DNA of 64,000 nt from Filimonas effusa (GCF_004118675.1 NZ_SDHZ01000001.1:1550001-1614000), one strand, 5' to 3'. Positions 9,261 through 17,656 are shown, numbered from the stretch's first letter. A program made the numbers and translations. The notes: generated from the sequence alone by a model not told the origin.

Positions 9261-10559
9261 ATGGATTTACAAAGTATTAAGAACAGATTTGGGATCATTG
9301 GTAACTCACCTGCGCTGAACCATGCGTTGAACGTGGCAGTACAGGTAGCAGTAACCGACCTGAGCGTATTGATTGTAGGTGAAAGTGGTGTAGGTAAAGA
9401 GGCTTTTTCGATGATCATTCATGCATTGTCGGCACGTAAGCATAATTCATTCATCGCAGTGAACTGCGGCGCTATTCCGGAAGGCACGATAGACTCAGAG
9501 TTATTTGGCCACGAAAAAGGAGCTTTCACCGGCGCAGTAGACAGCAGGAAAGGTTATTTTGAAACGGTAAACGGCGGCACCATCTTCCTCGATGAAATAG
9601 GTGAAATGCCCCTGGGTACGCAAGCCCGTTTGTTAAGGGTGCTTGAAACGGGGGAATTCATAAGGGTAGGTTCTTCCAAGGTTCAGAAAACAGATGTACG
9701 CGTAATAGCGGCTACCAACCGCGAACTCCTTGAATTTACACAGAAAGGACGTTTCAGGGAAGACCTGTATTACCGCTTAAGTACTGTTCCTATCAGGGTA
9801 CCTGCCCTGAAAGACCGGCGGGAAGATATCTCTCTTTTATTCCGCAAGTTCGTTACCGATTTTGCAGAACGTTATAAAACCACGCCGGTACAACTAGACG
9901 ATGAAGCACGTAACCTGTTGATGCAATACAGCTGGCCGGGCAACGTCAGGGAACTGAAAAATATAGCTGAACAGATTTCGGTATTAAGTACGCAGCGGCT
10001 CGTTAATGCTATTGAACTGCGCAGGTTCTTACCGGACCACTCTACTCCCAACCGCATGCCCGTACTGTCAACCGCACCACACGGCAACAGCGGCGACTAC
10101 TCCAACGAAAGGGAACTCCTTTATAAGCTCTTCTTCGATATGAAGAAAGATGTTACGGAGCTTAAGAAAATGTTCCTGGAAATATTACAGAATCCTTCGT
10201 TAGCCGGCAATATGGCCAACTATACCAAGGAATCGCTGATGAACGACTATATGGGCACCAGCAATGGCGAAAACAGTGTGATAACGGCTCCCGCCGCCAT
10301 GCAACCTGCATTGCCGCAACCCATGCATCACAACCCGGGCAGCGCTCATACCGTATTGCTTTCGCATGATCATCACGACGAAATTCACCAGCACGAAGAA
10401 ATAGAAGAGTCGCTCAATATCATAGACAAGGAGAAAGAACTGATAGAAAAAGCACTCAGGAAACACAAAGGCAAACGTAAAGATGCTGCGCTGGACCTGG
10501 GCATCAGCGAACGGACACTTTACCGTAAGCTGAAGGAATACAATATCGAGGATCTTTAG
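9261..10559 (+). CDS. Sigma-54-dependent transcriptional activator without a sensory domain
   Basis: A 432-residue enhancer-binding protein that would remodel sigma-54 RNA polymerase using ATP. The AAA+ domain starts almost at the N-terminus: Walker A GESGVGKE at residues 40-47, the sigma-54 contact loop GAFTGA at 87-92, and Walker B G-G-T-I-F-L-D at 106-112. A Fis-type helix-turn-helix ends the protein (A-L-D-L-G-I-S-E-R-T-L-Y-R-K-L). There is no receiver, PAS, GAF or ACT domain in front. Instead a histidine/glutamate-rich linker of ~120 residues (H-D-H-H-D-E-I-H-Q-H-E-E) sits between AAA+ and HTH. It lies between miaB and lptE/secG, so it may control envelope genes. Its signal input is not visible. 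Confidence 0.93.
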   Translation: MDLQSIKNRFGIIGNSPALNHALNVAVQVAVTDLSVLIVGESGVGKEAFSMIIHALSARKHNSFIAVNCGAIPEGTIDSELFGHEKGAFTGAVDSRKGYFETVNGGTIFLDEIGEMPLGTQARLLRVLETGEFIRVGSSKVQKTDVRVIAATNRELLEFTQKGRFREDLYYRLSTVPIRVPALKDRREDISLLFRKFVTDFAERYKTTPVQLDDEARNLLMQYSWPGNVRELKNIAEQISVLSTQRLVNAIELRRFLPDHSTPNRMPVLSTAPHGNSGDYSNERELLYKLFFDMKKDVTELKKMFLEILQNPSLAGNMANYTKESLMNDYMGTSNGENSVITAPAAMQPALPQPMHHNPGSAHTVLLSHDHHDEIHQHEEIEESLNIIDKEKELIEKALRKHKGKRKDAALDLGISERTLYRKLKEYNIEDL

Positions 10560-10647
10560 GAAGAATATAACAGCCCTCTATGCCATACGGCGCATATAAG
10601 GCAGGAACTTACGTTAGCTTAAGGAAACAAATACAGCAATCAAACCA

Positions 10648-11187
10648 ATGAACAATAATAAAAGCAGGCAGTTCTTAAAGTACACCGGTGCATTGCGGGT
10701 GCTCCTCTTCGTTTTTCCCATTTTATTCCTGGTTTCCTGCGGGGTGTATACTTTCAAGGATGTGTCTATCGATTATACAAAGATCAAAACTATCAAGATC
10801 GGATACTTCGAGAATAAAGCCCGTTATAATAACCCGCTGTTAAGTCCCAGGTTAACAGACCAGTTTACACAGAAAGTAGCCAGCTATACCAAGTTAACAA
10901 GAACCACCAACGACGATGCACATTACCAGGTTCAGGGGTATATAAGCACGTATAACGTGTCTACATCCGGTGTTGCACAACAGAAAGCCGCTACCAACAG
11001 GTTAACAGTAGGTGCACACATCATTTTCAAAGACATCGTGAACGACAAAACAAATGAATTTGACGTAAGCCGTGACTTTGATTTTTCGGCAAACTTAAGT
11101 TTACAGGAAGCAGAAGGACGTTTGCTGGATGAAGTTGTAAAAAACTTATCGGATGAAATTTTCAACCGTATTTTCTCAAACTGGTAA
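10648..11187 (+). CDS. lptE: LptE-family LPS-assembly lipoprotein
   Basis: A 179-residue lipoprotein with a hydrophobic N-terminal segment ending in a lipobox-like L-V-S-C near residue 31. The mature part begins G-V-Y-T-F-K-D-V-S-I and contains I-K-T-I-K-I-G-Y-F-E-N. A short-chain LptE fold (also called DUF4136/LptE-like in Bacteroidota) follows, with L-S-P-R-L-T-D-Q-F-T-Q-K. LptE plugs the LptD barrel and helps insert lipopolysaccharide into the outer leaflet. It follows the sigma-54 activator gene by 88 bases and precedes a low-complexity protein and secG, an arrangement seen in other Chitinophagaceae. The N-terminus before the hydrophobic segment is longer than usual (~18 residues), so an internal start is possible. 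Confidence 0.85.
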   Translation: MNNNKSRQFLKYTGALRVLLFVFPILFLVSCGVYTFKDVSIDYTKIKTIKIGYFENKARYNNPLLSPRLTDQFTQKVASYTKLTRTTNDDAHYQVQGYISTYNVSTSGVAQQKAATNRLTVGAHIIFKDIVNDKTNEFDVSRDFDFSANLSLQEAEGRLLDEVVKNLSDEIFNRIFSNW

Positions 11188-11208
11188 CAGAAATAGTATT
11201 TTCATGGT

Positions 11209-12690
11209 ATGAACCTGGTAGAAGACAAAATAGTGCATTTATTGACAGGCAAACACAACCTGTTTGAAGTATCAGTAGATGAGTTACAGGCTATTTCTGA
11301 CGAGCAGCCGTTCTTTTCGGTTGCCCAGTTATTGCTAACCCAAAAAATGAAACAGGTAAACCACCCCGGATTTGTACAACAGCTACAAAAAACGGCGTTG
11401 TTTTTTCCTAATATATTCTGGCTGGATAAACATCTGCAGGAATCATCGCCGCAGGTACAGCCGGCGGCACCACCACCACCTGCTGCAATTCCCACACAGC
11501 AGCCGTCGTTTGAAACAACTATCCATACCCCGGCTGTAAATACCAATACAGCTACTTCATATGATACTGCAACGAATGCGATCCCGGAACCACCGGCAGC
11601 AGCATTCACCGCCTCCTCCGATCCCCGCTACTATAAGGAAGAAGAGGATGATCTAAATCCCATTACCGCACAGTATGGGCAACAAGATCCGGCGACAGCA
11701 GTTACAAGCCCTGCGCCGGCAGAACAGGCAACTACTCCGGCTGATGCGCCTGAACCGGTTTCTACTATTGATACTGCCGAAGCATCTTCTCCTGAAGAAC
11801 TGCTGGCAGTTGCTACCGACAGAATTGATGAACCGGTAACAGAGCAGCCTACCGAAGCGCCGGTTGCAGCCGCCTGGGAAGAACAGGCAGCACATATTAC
11901 AACAAGTGAAGACCCCCAACCTGTATACCCAGGTTATACCACCGCCGTAATAGAAGAAGTAACAGGCGATACCCCCACCTCCGTTGAGGTGATCACAAAC
12001 CCGGTAACAGCTCCGTATGTTGCCCCAGAACCCGAAGCCGCAGCCACTCCTCCGGTAACCGACGCTTCAATAGAAGCAGAAGCCCCTCCGGCAGCACTGG
12101 CACAAGATACCCAGGAAGCCGCTGCCGGTTACGAGCATTCGATAAAAGAAAGTTTTGCCAACAATACCAGCAATGATTTCGGCAGTGATGACGAAGACGA
12201 TCTGCCTGTAGACGCCCTCGGCGAAACAGGAGACAATATGGAAGCGCCTTCGTTACGACTGGCAGAGATCATGCAGCAACAGGCTAATACCTTTAATAAA
12301 CCTGTAGCAGAAAATGAAGTGTTGCCTATTGAAAGCGAGCCTTACCATACCATCGACTATTTCGCGTCACAGGGCATCAAGGCTGAAGGTAATGCCGAAG
12401 ATGGCCTCGCCAAAAAGGTACGCAAGTTCACCGACTGGCTGAAACAAATGAAGAAAGTGGCCCCTCTCCCTTCGGATCTGGGAACTGATGCGGAATTGGA
12501 GCAGGTGGTGCATGGAATAGCCGCCACATCTATTGAAGCTAAGGAAGTTGTGACTGAGGCCATGGCCGAAGTTCTGGTAAAACAAGGCCGGATAGACAAG
12601 GCAGTTCTGCTTTATTCAAAATTAAGTTTTCTGAATCCGGACAAAACAGCGTACTTTGCTGCCAAAATCTTAGAATTAAAAGGGAATTGA
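11209..12690 (+). CDS. Low-complexity Pro/Ala/Glu-rich protein with helical ends
   Basis: A 493-residue protein of unknown function with three parts. Residues 1-80 are helical and globular, with P-F-F-S-V-A-Q-L-L-L and W-L-D-K-H-L-Q-E. Residues ~83-330 are low-complexity, dominated by Pro, Ala, Thr, Glu and Val, with no fold expected. Residues ~345-493 are helical again and end in a TPR-like pair of helices (K-Q-G-R-I-D-K-A-V-L-L-Y-S-K-L, then L-N-P-D-K-T-A-Y-F-A-A-K-I). There is no signal peptide, so it is probably cytoplasmic. It sits between lptE and secG, with a single base between its stop and the secG start, so translation is likely coupled. It may be a protein-protein scaffold for envelope biogenesis (inference). 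Confidence 0.75.
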   Translation: MNLVEDKIVHLLTGKHNLFEVSVDELQAISDEQPFFSVAQLLLTQKMKQVNHPGFVQQLQKTALFFPNIFWLDKHLQESSPQVQPAAPPPPAAIPTQQPSFETTIHTPAVNTNTATSYDTATNAIPEPPAAAFTASSDPRYYKEEEDDLNPITAQYGQQDPATAVTSPAPAEQATTPADAPEPVSTIDTAEASSPEELLAVATDRIDEPVTEQPTEAPVAAAWEEQAAHITTSEDPQPVYPGYTTAVIEEVTGDTPTSVEVITNPVTAPYVAPEPEAAATPPVTDASIEAEAPPAALAQDTQEAAAGYEHSIKESFANNTSNDFGSDDEDDLPVDALGETGDNMEAPSLRLAEIMQQQANTFNKPVAENEVLPIESEPYHTIDYFASQGIKAEGNAEDGLAKKVRKFTDWLKQMKKVAPLPSDLGTDAELEQVVHGIAATSIEAKEVVTEAMAEVLVKQGRIDKAVLLYSKLSFLNPDKTAYFAAKILELKGN

Positions 12691-12691
12691 A

Positions 12692-13027
12692 ATGATAATC
12701 CTGTTTTTTAGTCTCATCGTACTGGCCTCATTAATCCTGGGCTTCTTTGTATTAGTGCAGAATCCTAAAGGTGGTGGCCTTTCAGGAAGTATCGCAGGTT
12801 TCAACAACCAGTTTATGGGTGTGAAGCAAACTACCGACGTACTGGAAAAAGGTACCTGGTTATTTGCCTGCCTCATTGGCGTATTATGCCTGGTATCCTC
12901 TTTGTTCATCAAAGGCGGCGGCGCAACTTCAGACACTCTACTACAGAAAGTTAATACCAGCGCTCCTGCTCAAACAGCGCCTGCTTTACCGGCTCCGGCA
13001 ACACCAGCCCCCACTCCTGCTCCCTAA
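12692..13027 (+). CDS. secG: Preprotein translocase subunit SecG
   Basis: A 111-residue two-helix membrane protein. The first helix is residues 2-22 (I-I-L-F-F-S-L-I-V-L). The conserved cytoplasmic loop Q-N-P-K-G-G-G-L-S-G lies at ~24-33, and the second helix at ~58-76. SecG stimulates SecYE-dependent export. The tail after residue 80 is an Ala/Pro/Thr-rich extension longer than in enterobacterial SecG, as often seen in Bacteroidota. It is the last gene of the miaB-secG operon and is followed by a strong intrinsic terminator at 13068-13100. Confidence 0.93.
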   Translation: MIILFFSLIVLASLILGFFVLVQNPKGGGLSGSIAGFNNQFMGVKQTTDVLEKGTWLFACLIGVLCLVSSLFIKGGGATSDTLLQKVNTSAPAQTAPALPAPATPAPTPAP

Positions 13028-13067
13028 GCAGTAGTGTAAGATAAATTACCAGTAATTATTTTTATAT

Positions 13068-13100
13068 AAACCCCGCCTGCGTCATGCAGGCGGGGTTTTT
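13068..13100 (+). terminator. Intrinsic terminator after secG
   Basis: A perfect 10-bp GC-rich stem (13071-13080 with 13086-13095) has a five-base loop and is flanked by AAA/TTT, with the T run on the 3' side. It closes the miaB-secG operon. Confidence 0.9.
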
Positions 13101-13144
13101 GTTATCTTGCCATCAGTCTCGATCATTTATTACTTCCCCATTAT

Positions 13145-14185
13145 ATGAAAAGAATATTTCTGTTTTTCCTGGTACTGTTGCTGGTAGCCATTTGTTCCAT
13201 AGCCTGGCTTTTACTGGCCCCTGCTACAGATTTTGATCAGAAAAGCCGCTACCTGTATGTTTATGAGCCCGAAAATATCGAGGGGCAGGTAATGCCGCAG
13301 TTTCGCGGCCGTGCCCATATAGGAGAAAGCAAGGCGCCTGAACTGCGTTACCCCGGCGTATTCCAGTGGCTGGCAGGCCCGCTGAATGTTTGGGACAAGC
13401 TGAAACCAGGCCGCTTTGAGATCAAAAAAGGAGAGAACATGCTGTCCATTATCCGCAGCCTGCGCAATAACCAACAGGCTCCCGTGAAACTGGTGATCAA
13501 CAAAATAAGAACCAAAGAAGACCTGGCTAAACTCATCGGCAAAAACTTCCGTACCGATTCAACTACAGCTATCCGCTTCTTAACATCAAACGACTCGTTG
13601 CAAATACTGGGCGTAGACACCAATACGGTAATGACCCTCGTTATTCCCGATACCTATAGCTTCAACTGGCAAACCCCGGTAAAAAAAATAATGCAGCGTT
13701 TGCAGGACGAACACGATAAATTCTGGACCAACCAACGTAAATCGAAAGCCACTGCATTAGGGCTTACCACCGAACAAGCTTATACCCTGGCCTCCATTGT
13801 AGAAGAAGAAACCAATGCCAACCAGGAAAAAGGCAATATCGCCAGTGTATACCTGAACAGGATTGCCAAAGGCATGACACTTTCTGCAGATCCCACCGTT
13901 AAATACGCGTTAAGAGATTTTGGTTTGAAACGTATTTATTTCGGTCATCTCACCGTCAACTCTCCCTATAATACCTATAAGAACAAAGGGTTACCCCCCG
14001 GTCCTATTTGTACGCCCTCCACAATCACCATCGATGCAGTGCTCAACTCACCCCGGACCGATTACCTCTTTTTCGTGGCAAGCAGTAACTTTGATGGCAC
14101 ACACCATTTCAGCAGCAACTATGCCGAGCATGAACAATACGCAAAAGTGTATCAGAAGGCATTGAACGAAAGAAAGACGAAGTAA
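13145..14185 (+). CDS. mltG: Endolytic murein transglycosylase MltG
   Basis: A 346-residue inner-membrane protein of the YceG/MltG family that cleaves nascent glycan strands and sets peptidoglycan chain length. One N-terminal helix (F-L-F-F-L-V-L-L-L-V-A) anchors it. A LysM-like region follows (K-K-G-E-N-M-L-S-I-I). The catalytic block A-S-I-V-E-E-E-T-N-A-N holds the family glutamate, and L-N-R-I-A-K-G-M and S-A-D-P-T-V-K-Y match the substrate-binding motifs. Length is typical. The BrkB-like membrane protein gene starts 5 bases downstream and is likely in the same transcript. Confidence 0.95.
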   Translation: MKRIFLFFLVLLLVAICSIAWLLLAPATDFDQKSRYLYVYEPENIEGQVMPQFRGRAHIGESKAPELRYPGVFQWLAGPLNVWDKLKPGRFEIKKGENMLSIIRSLRNNQQAPVKLVINKIRTKEDLAKLIGKNFRTDSTTAIRFLTSNDSLQILGVDTNTVMTLVIPDTYSFNWQTPVKKIMQRLQDEHDKFWTNQRKSKATALGLTTEQAYTLASIVEEETNANQEKGNIASVYLNRIAKGMTLSADPTVKYALRDFGLKRIYFGHLTVNSPYNTYKNKGLPPGPICTPSTITIDAVLNSPRTDYLFFVASSNFDGTHHFSSNYAEHEQYAKVYQKALNERKTK

Positions 14186-14190
14186 GGAGC

Positions 14191-15162
14191 ATGACCAAAT
14201 TAGAACGTATCATATACAACTGGAAACCCGTTGTCTTTATAAGAGAAAAAAGCAAATACACCATATTGCCCGGTTTTGAAGGTTTACCGCTCTACGATGT
14301 CTTCGTATACTTTATGAAGCAATCAAAGAAAATAAGCCTTAACGAACGGGCTGCGGCTATCTCATTTAACTTTATAATGGCTATCCCCGCAGCCTGTATC
14401 TTTTTGTTCACGCTGTTACCCTATCTGCCCGTTTCAAAACAGATCTATCATGAATTGTTCAGGTTTGTAAGAGATATTACGCCCGATCGTGAAACAAGAA
14501 AGGTGATCATTTCGTTCCTCGACGACTTCTTCAACAAACCCAAAACCGGTTTGCTTTCTGTGGGTTTCCTCCTGGCTGTATTTTACTCTTCAAACGCCAT
14601 GATGGGCGTTATACGCACCTTTGACCGCTCACTTCAAAACACCTACAAAGGCGGCTTTTTCAGCAAACGCCTGCGTGCCATACGGCTTACCACCATTGTA
14701 ATTGTACTGATCCTGGCCACCTCGCTGATATCATTGGGACAAGGCACTTTATTCCGCTGGCTGATGGATCTGCTGGGTATTGAAAACCGCAACTTAAGAT
14801 TCTGGATCCAGTCGCTGCGCTGGCTCGTTATCCTGGCGCTTTTTGTTTATTCCATCGGCCTGATCTATAAATATGCACCTTCTGTTAAAAAACGATGGAA
14901 ACTACTCTCTCCCGGTGCTTTTCTTGCTACATTCTTAACTATTTCCGTCACTTCGGTGTTTTCTATCTGGGTGCAGCATTTCTCGAACTATAACAAAGTG
15001 TATGGCTCTATCGGCACTTTGCTCATCATTATGCTGCTGATTTCGCTGAATTCACTGATCCTGCTGATAGGTTTTGAGCTTAATGTAAGTATCACCCATC
15101 TGAAAGAGCAAAGAACGGCGGAAAAGCAGAAACAGGAAACGCCTTCTCTGGCATTGAGATAA
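14191..15162 (+). CDS. YihY/BrkB family inner-membrane protein
   Basis: A 323-residue polytopic protein with about six transmembrane helices. It carries family signatures A-A-A-I-S-F-N-F-I-M near residue 55 and V-Y-G-S-I-G-T-L-L near 270. It was once taken for ribonuclease BN; the activity of the family is still unclear, with transport or envelope roles proposed. The start is 5 bases after the mltG stop, which suggests coupled translation. The C-terminal tail is charged (K-E-Q-R-T-A-E-K-Q-K). No regulatory site was seen in front of it. Confidence 0.88.
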   Translation: MTKLERIIYNWKPVVFIREKSKYTILPGFEGLPLYDVFVYFMKQSKKISLNERAAAISFNFIMAIPAACIFLFTLLPYLPVSKQIYHELFRFVRDITPDRETRKVIISFLDDFFNKPKTGLLSVGFLLAVFYSSNAMMGVIRTFDRSLQNTYKGGFFSKRLRAIRLTTIVIVLILATSLISLGQGTLFRWLMDLLGIENRNLRFWIQSLRWLVILALFVYSIGLIYKYAPSVKKRWKLLSPGAFLATFLTISVTSVFSIWVQHFSNYNKVYGSIGTLLIIMLLISLNSLILLIGFELNVSITHLKEQRTAEKQKQETPSLALR

Positions 15163-15196
15163 ATCGTAACTTATTCTATCAAATCAATACATCTAT

Positions 15197-15802
15197 ATGA
15201 AAAAGCTGGTCTTATTGTCCCTCCTGCTTGCCGGTGCAGTTTACACATTTGCGCAGCAGACTTATACCTCATTGGCATTAGGTTCTTCCACACCTTTGGC
15301 CACGGTAAAAATGAAAGATATTTCAGGAAAAGAAGTGAGCCTTGCCGATGCCACCAAAAAGAACGGTTTACTGGTCATGTTCTCCTGCAACACCTGTCCC
15401 TATGTACTAAAGAACCAGGACAGAACGAAGGAAGTAATCGCCTACGCGCAAAAAAACAACATAGGCATCATCATTATCAATTCCAATGAAGCGCAGCGGA
15501 GCGAAGCCGATTCTTATGAGGCAATGAAAACCTACGCTGAAAAACAAGGCTATAAATGGTATTATACCCTCGACAAGGAATCGAAGCTGGCCAATGCTTT
15601 CGGTGCTACACGCACACCCGAAGTGTTCCTGTTCAACAGCAAAGGCATACTTACCTATAAAGGCGCTATCGACGACAGCCCTGCAGATGCAGCCAAGGTA
15701 ACAAGGCATCATCTTCAACTGGCTATCGATGAAACGGTGGCGGGAAAAGATGTCACCATAAAAGAAAGTAAATCAGTAGGATGCACAATAAAAAGATCTT
15801 AG
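15197..15802 (+). CDS. Secreted thioredoxin-fold (redoxin) protein
   Basis: A 201-residue periplasmic redoxin with a signal peptide (M-K-K-L-V-L-L-S-L-L) cleaved near F-A-Q at residue 20. The active-site motif is C64-N-T-C67-P-Y, the AhpC/TSA-like arrangement used by ResA/TlpA relatives that take electrons from or give them to exported thiols. A cis-proline motif (R-T-P-E-V-F-L-F) lies near residue 140. It could reduce cytochrome c apoproteins or act as a peroxiredoxin-like thiol protein; the sequence does not decide. It is 34 bases after the BrkB-like gene and is closed by the terminator at 15827-15872. Confidence 0.87.
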   Translation: MKKLVLLSLLLAGAVYTFAQQTYTSLALGSSTPLATVKMKDISGKEVSLADATKKNGLLVMFSCNTCPYVLKNQDRTKEVIAYAQKNNIGIIIINSNEAQRSEADSYEAMKTYAEKQGYKWYYTLDKESKLANAFGATRTPEVFLFNSKGILTYKGAIDDSPADAAKVTRHHLQLAIDETVAGKDVTIKESKSVGCTIKRS

Positions 15803-15826
15803 ATCCTCCAGACTTTATCCCAATAG

Positions 15827-15872
15827 CCGGGCAGTGAAGCAACCAAGCTTGCAATAACTGCCCGGTCATTTT
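15827..15872 (+). terminator. Intrinsic terminator between convergent thioredoxin genes
   Basis: A 9-bp perfect stem (15827-15835 with 15857-15865) has a 21-base loop and is followed by TCA and a run of eight T. The T run overlaps the last codons of the convergent minus-strand gene, which starts its stop at 15866-15868. Confidence 0.75.
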
Positions 15873-16348
15873 TTTTGTACCAATGCAGCAAGCTCCAGTT
15901 TAAACTGTTCTTCGGTCAGTTGCCTGCCATAGAACTTACGGTATCCTGTAGCATTATTTACAAAAAGCGAAGCAGGAATAGCACCTTCCCAGCTGGCATC
16001 TATTTTGGGGCAAAAGCTATCGGCATTCGATTCACTAAGCCATACTACCTGCGATCGGTAATGGTTCTTTTTCACGAAAGCCTTTAGTTTAGCCGGAACA
16101 TCTTCCTGGAAATCAAGGCTCACCAACAATAATTTCGCTTTAGGCATGCTATCGGCATACACATGCTTTTCGAACCAGGGAATTTCATGCACACATGGCG
16201 CACACCAGGTAGCCCAGAAATTAACGATAATGGGTTCTTTGCTTTCCCGGATCATCGTCACCACATCGTCCATTTTCACAATCTTTATCTCCTGCGCCGA
16301 TACATTCACGCCTGTTAGCAGCAACATCATCAATAATACCTTATGCAT
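15866..16348 (-). CDS. TlpA-like thiol-disulfide oxidoreductase
   Basis: A 160-residue exported thioredoxin with a signal peptide ending at V-S-A-Q (residue 19). The active site is W-A-T-W-C49-A-P-C52, the TlpA/ResA form, in F-W-A-T-W-C. The conserved proline segment is present as G-A-I-P-A-S-L-F-V. Such proteins keep periplasmic thiols reduced, for example during cytochrome c maturation. It faces another secreted redoxin (15197-15802) tail to tail, so two thiol enzymes sit side by side on opposite strands. They differ in length and in active-site motif (CNTC versus CAPC), so they are not recent duplicates. Confidence 0.9.
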   Translation of the reverse strand: MHKVLLMMLLLTGVNVSAQEIKIVKMDDVVTMIRESKEPIIVNFWATWCAPCVHEIPWFEKHVYADSMPKAKLLLVSLDFQEDVPAKLKAFVKKNHYRSQVVWLSESNADSFCPKIDASWEGAIPASLFVNNATGYRKFYGRQLTEEQFKLELAALVQKK

Positions 16349-16429
16349 AACTATACTATGTATTGGTGAATAATTGACTTCCTCCTTTTACCTAAAGAAA
16401 CATAGGATGAACGAACCAATAGTATACGA

Positions 16430-16484
16430 TAACCGCACCTGCATCGCACTTGTATCGCACTTATATCGCACTTGCATCGCACTT
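16430..16484. repeat. Tandem 11-bp repeat array (GCATCGCACTT family), locus 1
   Basis: Four head-to-tail 11-bp units, GCATCGCACTT, GTATCGCACTT, ATATCGCACTT and GCATCGCACTT, occupy 16441-16484. A decayed fifth unit (TAACCGCACCT) lies in front. The array sits in the 199-base spacer between the TlpA-like start and the TrmH-type stop. A CCGCTCCCCGG motif follows at 16491-16501. The same unit recurs in reverse orientation near 55.1 kb. I see no gene or promoter in this spacer. Confidence 0.88.
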
Positions 16485-16547
16485 GGTCCACCCGCTCCCC
16501 GGTTTACCGCCACCGCTCAGGTCTGAAATCTTGGGCCAACTCCTTTT

Positions 16548-17168
16548 CTATTGATGCGTTCTTAACCCGTTTTCATCGGCGCTCCATGCCTTCCATTCTT
16601 TCCATAGCTCCTCCCTCCTCATTTCAGGCAGTCCGGGGCTATCGTAATGCCCGGCGAGCTGCTTTTGCCGGTAAGCTTCATAGATACAAACGGCACAGGC
16701 CACGGAAATATTGAGGCTCTGCAACATACCCGCCATAGGGATGATAATATTGCCATCTGCCAATGCGGACATTTCATCCGATACACCTTTACGCTCATTG
16801 CCAAATACCAGCGCCGTTGGAATAGTAAAATCCACCTGGTAAACACTTACCGCATCTTCCGATAACCGGGTGGTCAATATTTGCCGGTAATGCTGCCTTA
16901 ATTCCTGTACACAGGCGGCCACGCTGTCAAAATAGTGCAGGCTCACCCATTTTTCGGCGCTTCTGCCGCTTTTAAATCCCCAGTTGCGTTCCCGGACCGG
17001 GCGATCATTAATCACATATACATCCTGGATGCCTACCGCATCACAACTGCGCATCACGGCCGAAATGTTACGCGGATCTTCAATATTCTCCAATACTACC
17101 GTGAGCGCGGATTGACGTTTGTGTAACACACGCTCCAGTTTTTCCTGTCGTTCTGAGGTCATCCCCAA
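16548..17168 (-). CDS. TrmH-family RNA 2'-O-ribose methyltransferase
   Basis: A 206-residue SPOUT methyltransferase. Family motif 1 is N-I-E-D-P-R-N-I-S-A-V-M-R-S-C at ~27-41. Motif 2 is A-L-V-F-G-N-E-R-K-G-V-S near 120, and motif 3 is I-I-I-P-M-A-G-M-L-Q-S-L-N-I-S-V-A near 145. This is the deep-trefoil-knot SAM site. The match is closest to TrmH (tRNA Gm18), but rRNA targets are possible. The C-terminal basic tail fits the TrmH tail that grips tRNA. The start could be the first Met or the third residue. Downstream lies the 11-bp repeat array. Confidence 0.88.
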   Translation of the reverse strand: MGMTSERQEKLERVLHKRQSALTVVLENIEDPRNISAVMRSCDAVGIQDVYVINDRPVRERNWGFKSGRSAEKWVSLHYFDSVAACVQELRQHYRQILTTRLSEDAVSVYQVDFTIPTALVFGNERKGVSDEMSALADGNIIIPMAGMLQSLNISVACAVCIYEAYRQKQLAGHYDSPGLPEMRREELWKEWKAWSADENGLRTHQ

Positions 17169-17267
17169 AAATACTGGCTTTCTGTCATCCTAAAAGCCGG
17201 TTTCACATCAATTTGTCAGAATTACCAGCCGTGGAAAAGTCAAAACTGCCATATTCGTTTTTGGAGT

Positions 17268-17275
17268 TAAATTTG
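17268..17275 (+). promoter_or_regulatory. -7 promoter element for thioredoxin
   Basis: TAAATTTG matches TAnnTTTG exactly, 39 bases before the thioredoxin ATG at 17315. This predicts an AT-rich leader of roughly 33 bases. Confidence 0.6.
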
Positions 17276-17314
17276 CCCTCCTTAACTATTAGTTTAATAT
17301 AAAAAACGAGACAT

Positions 17315-17635
17315 ATGGCTTTAGAATTAACAGACGCTAACTTCCAGTCTACCGTACTGGACAGCGAGAAACTCACAGTAGTTGATTTCTGGGCAGAGTG
17401 GTGCGGCCCTTGTCGCGCTATAGGACCAGTTATCGAAGAACTGGCAAAAGAATATGATGGTAAAGTGAATGTAGGTAAAGTAAACGTTGATAATAATCCC
17501 AACCTTAGTGTAAACTACGGTATTACCTCTATACCTGCTATCCTGTTCATTAAAGGTGGCCAGGTAGTGGACAAACAGATCGGAGCAGTTCCTAAATCTG
17601 TTATTGACAAGAAGATACAGGCACACCTGTCTTAA
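17315..17635 (+). CDS. trxA: Thioredoxin
   Basis: A 106-residue cytoplasmic thioredoxin, full length for the family. The active site W-C30-G-P-C33 is preceded by V-V-D-F-W-A-E. The buried aspartate and the cis-proline motif (S-I-P-A-I-L-F) are present. It supplies electrons to ribonucleotide reductase, peroxiredoxins and methionine sulfoxide reductases. It is monocistronic, with its own -7 element and an intrinsic terminator directly after it. Confidence 0.96.
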   Translation: MALELTDANFQSTVLDSEKLTVVDFWAEWCGPCRAIGPVIEELAKEYDGKVNVGKVNVDNNPNLSVNYGITSIPAILFIKGGQVVDKQIGAVPKSVIDKKIQAHLS

Positions 17636-17656
17636 TCATATTCCCATGGGTTTAGC

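Noticed and set aside
16430-16484. CRISPR array
   Set aside because: Units are 11 bp and directly abutting without spacers, and no cas genes are present.
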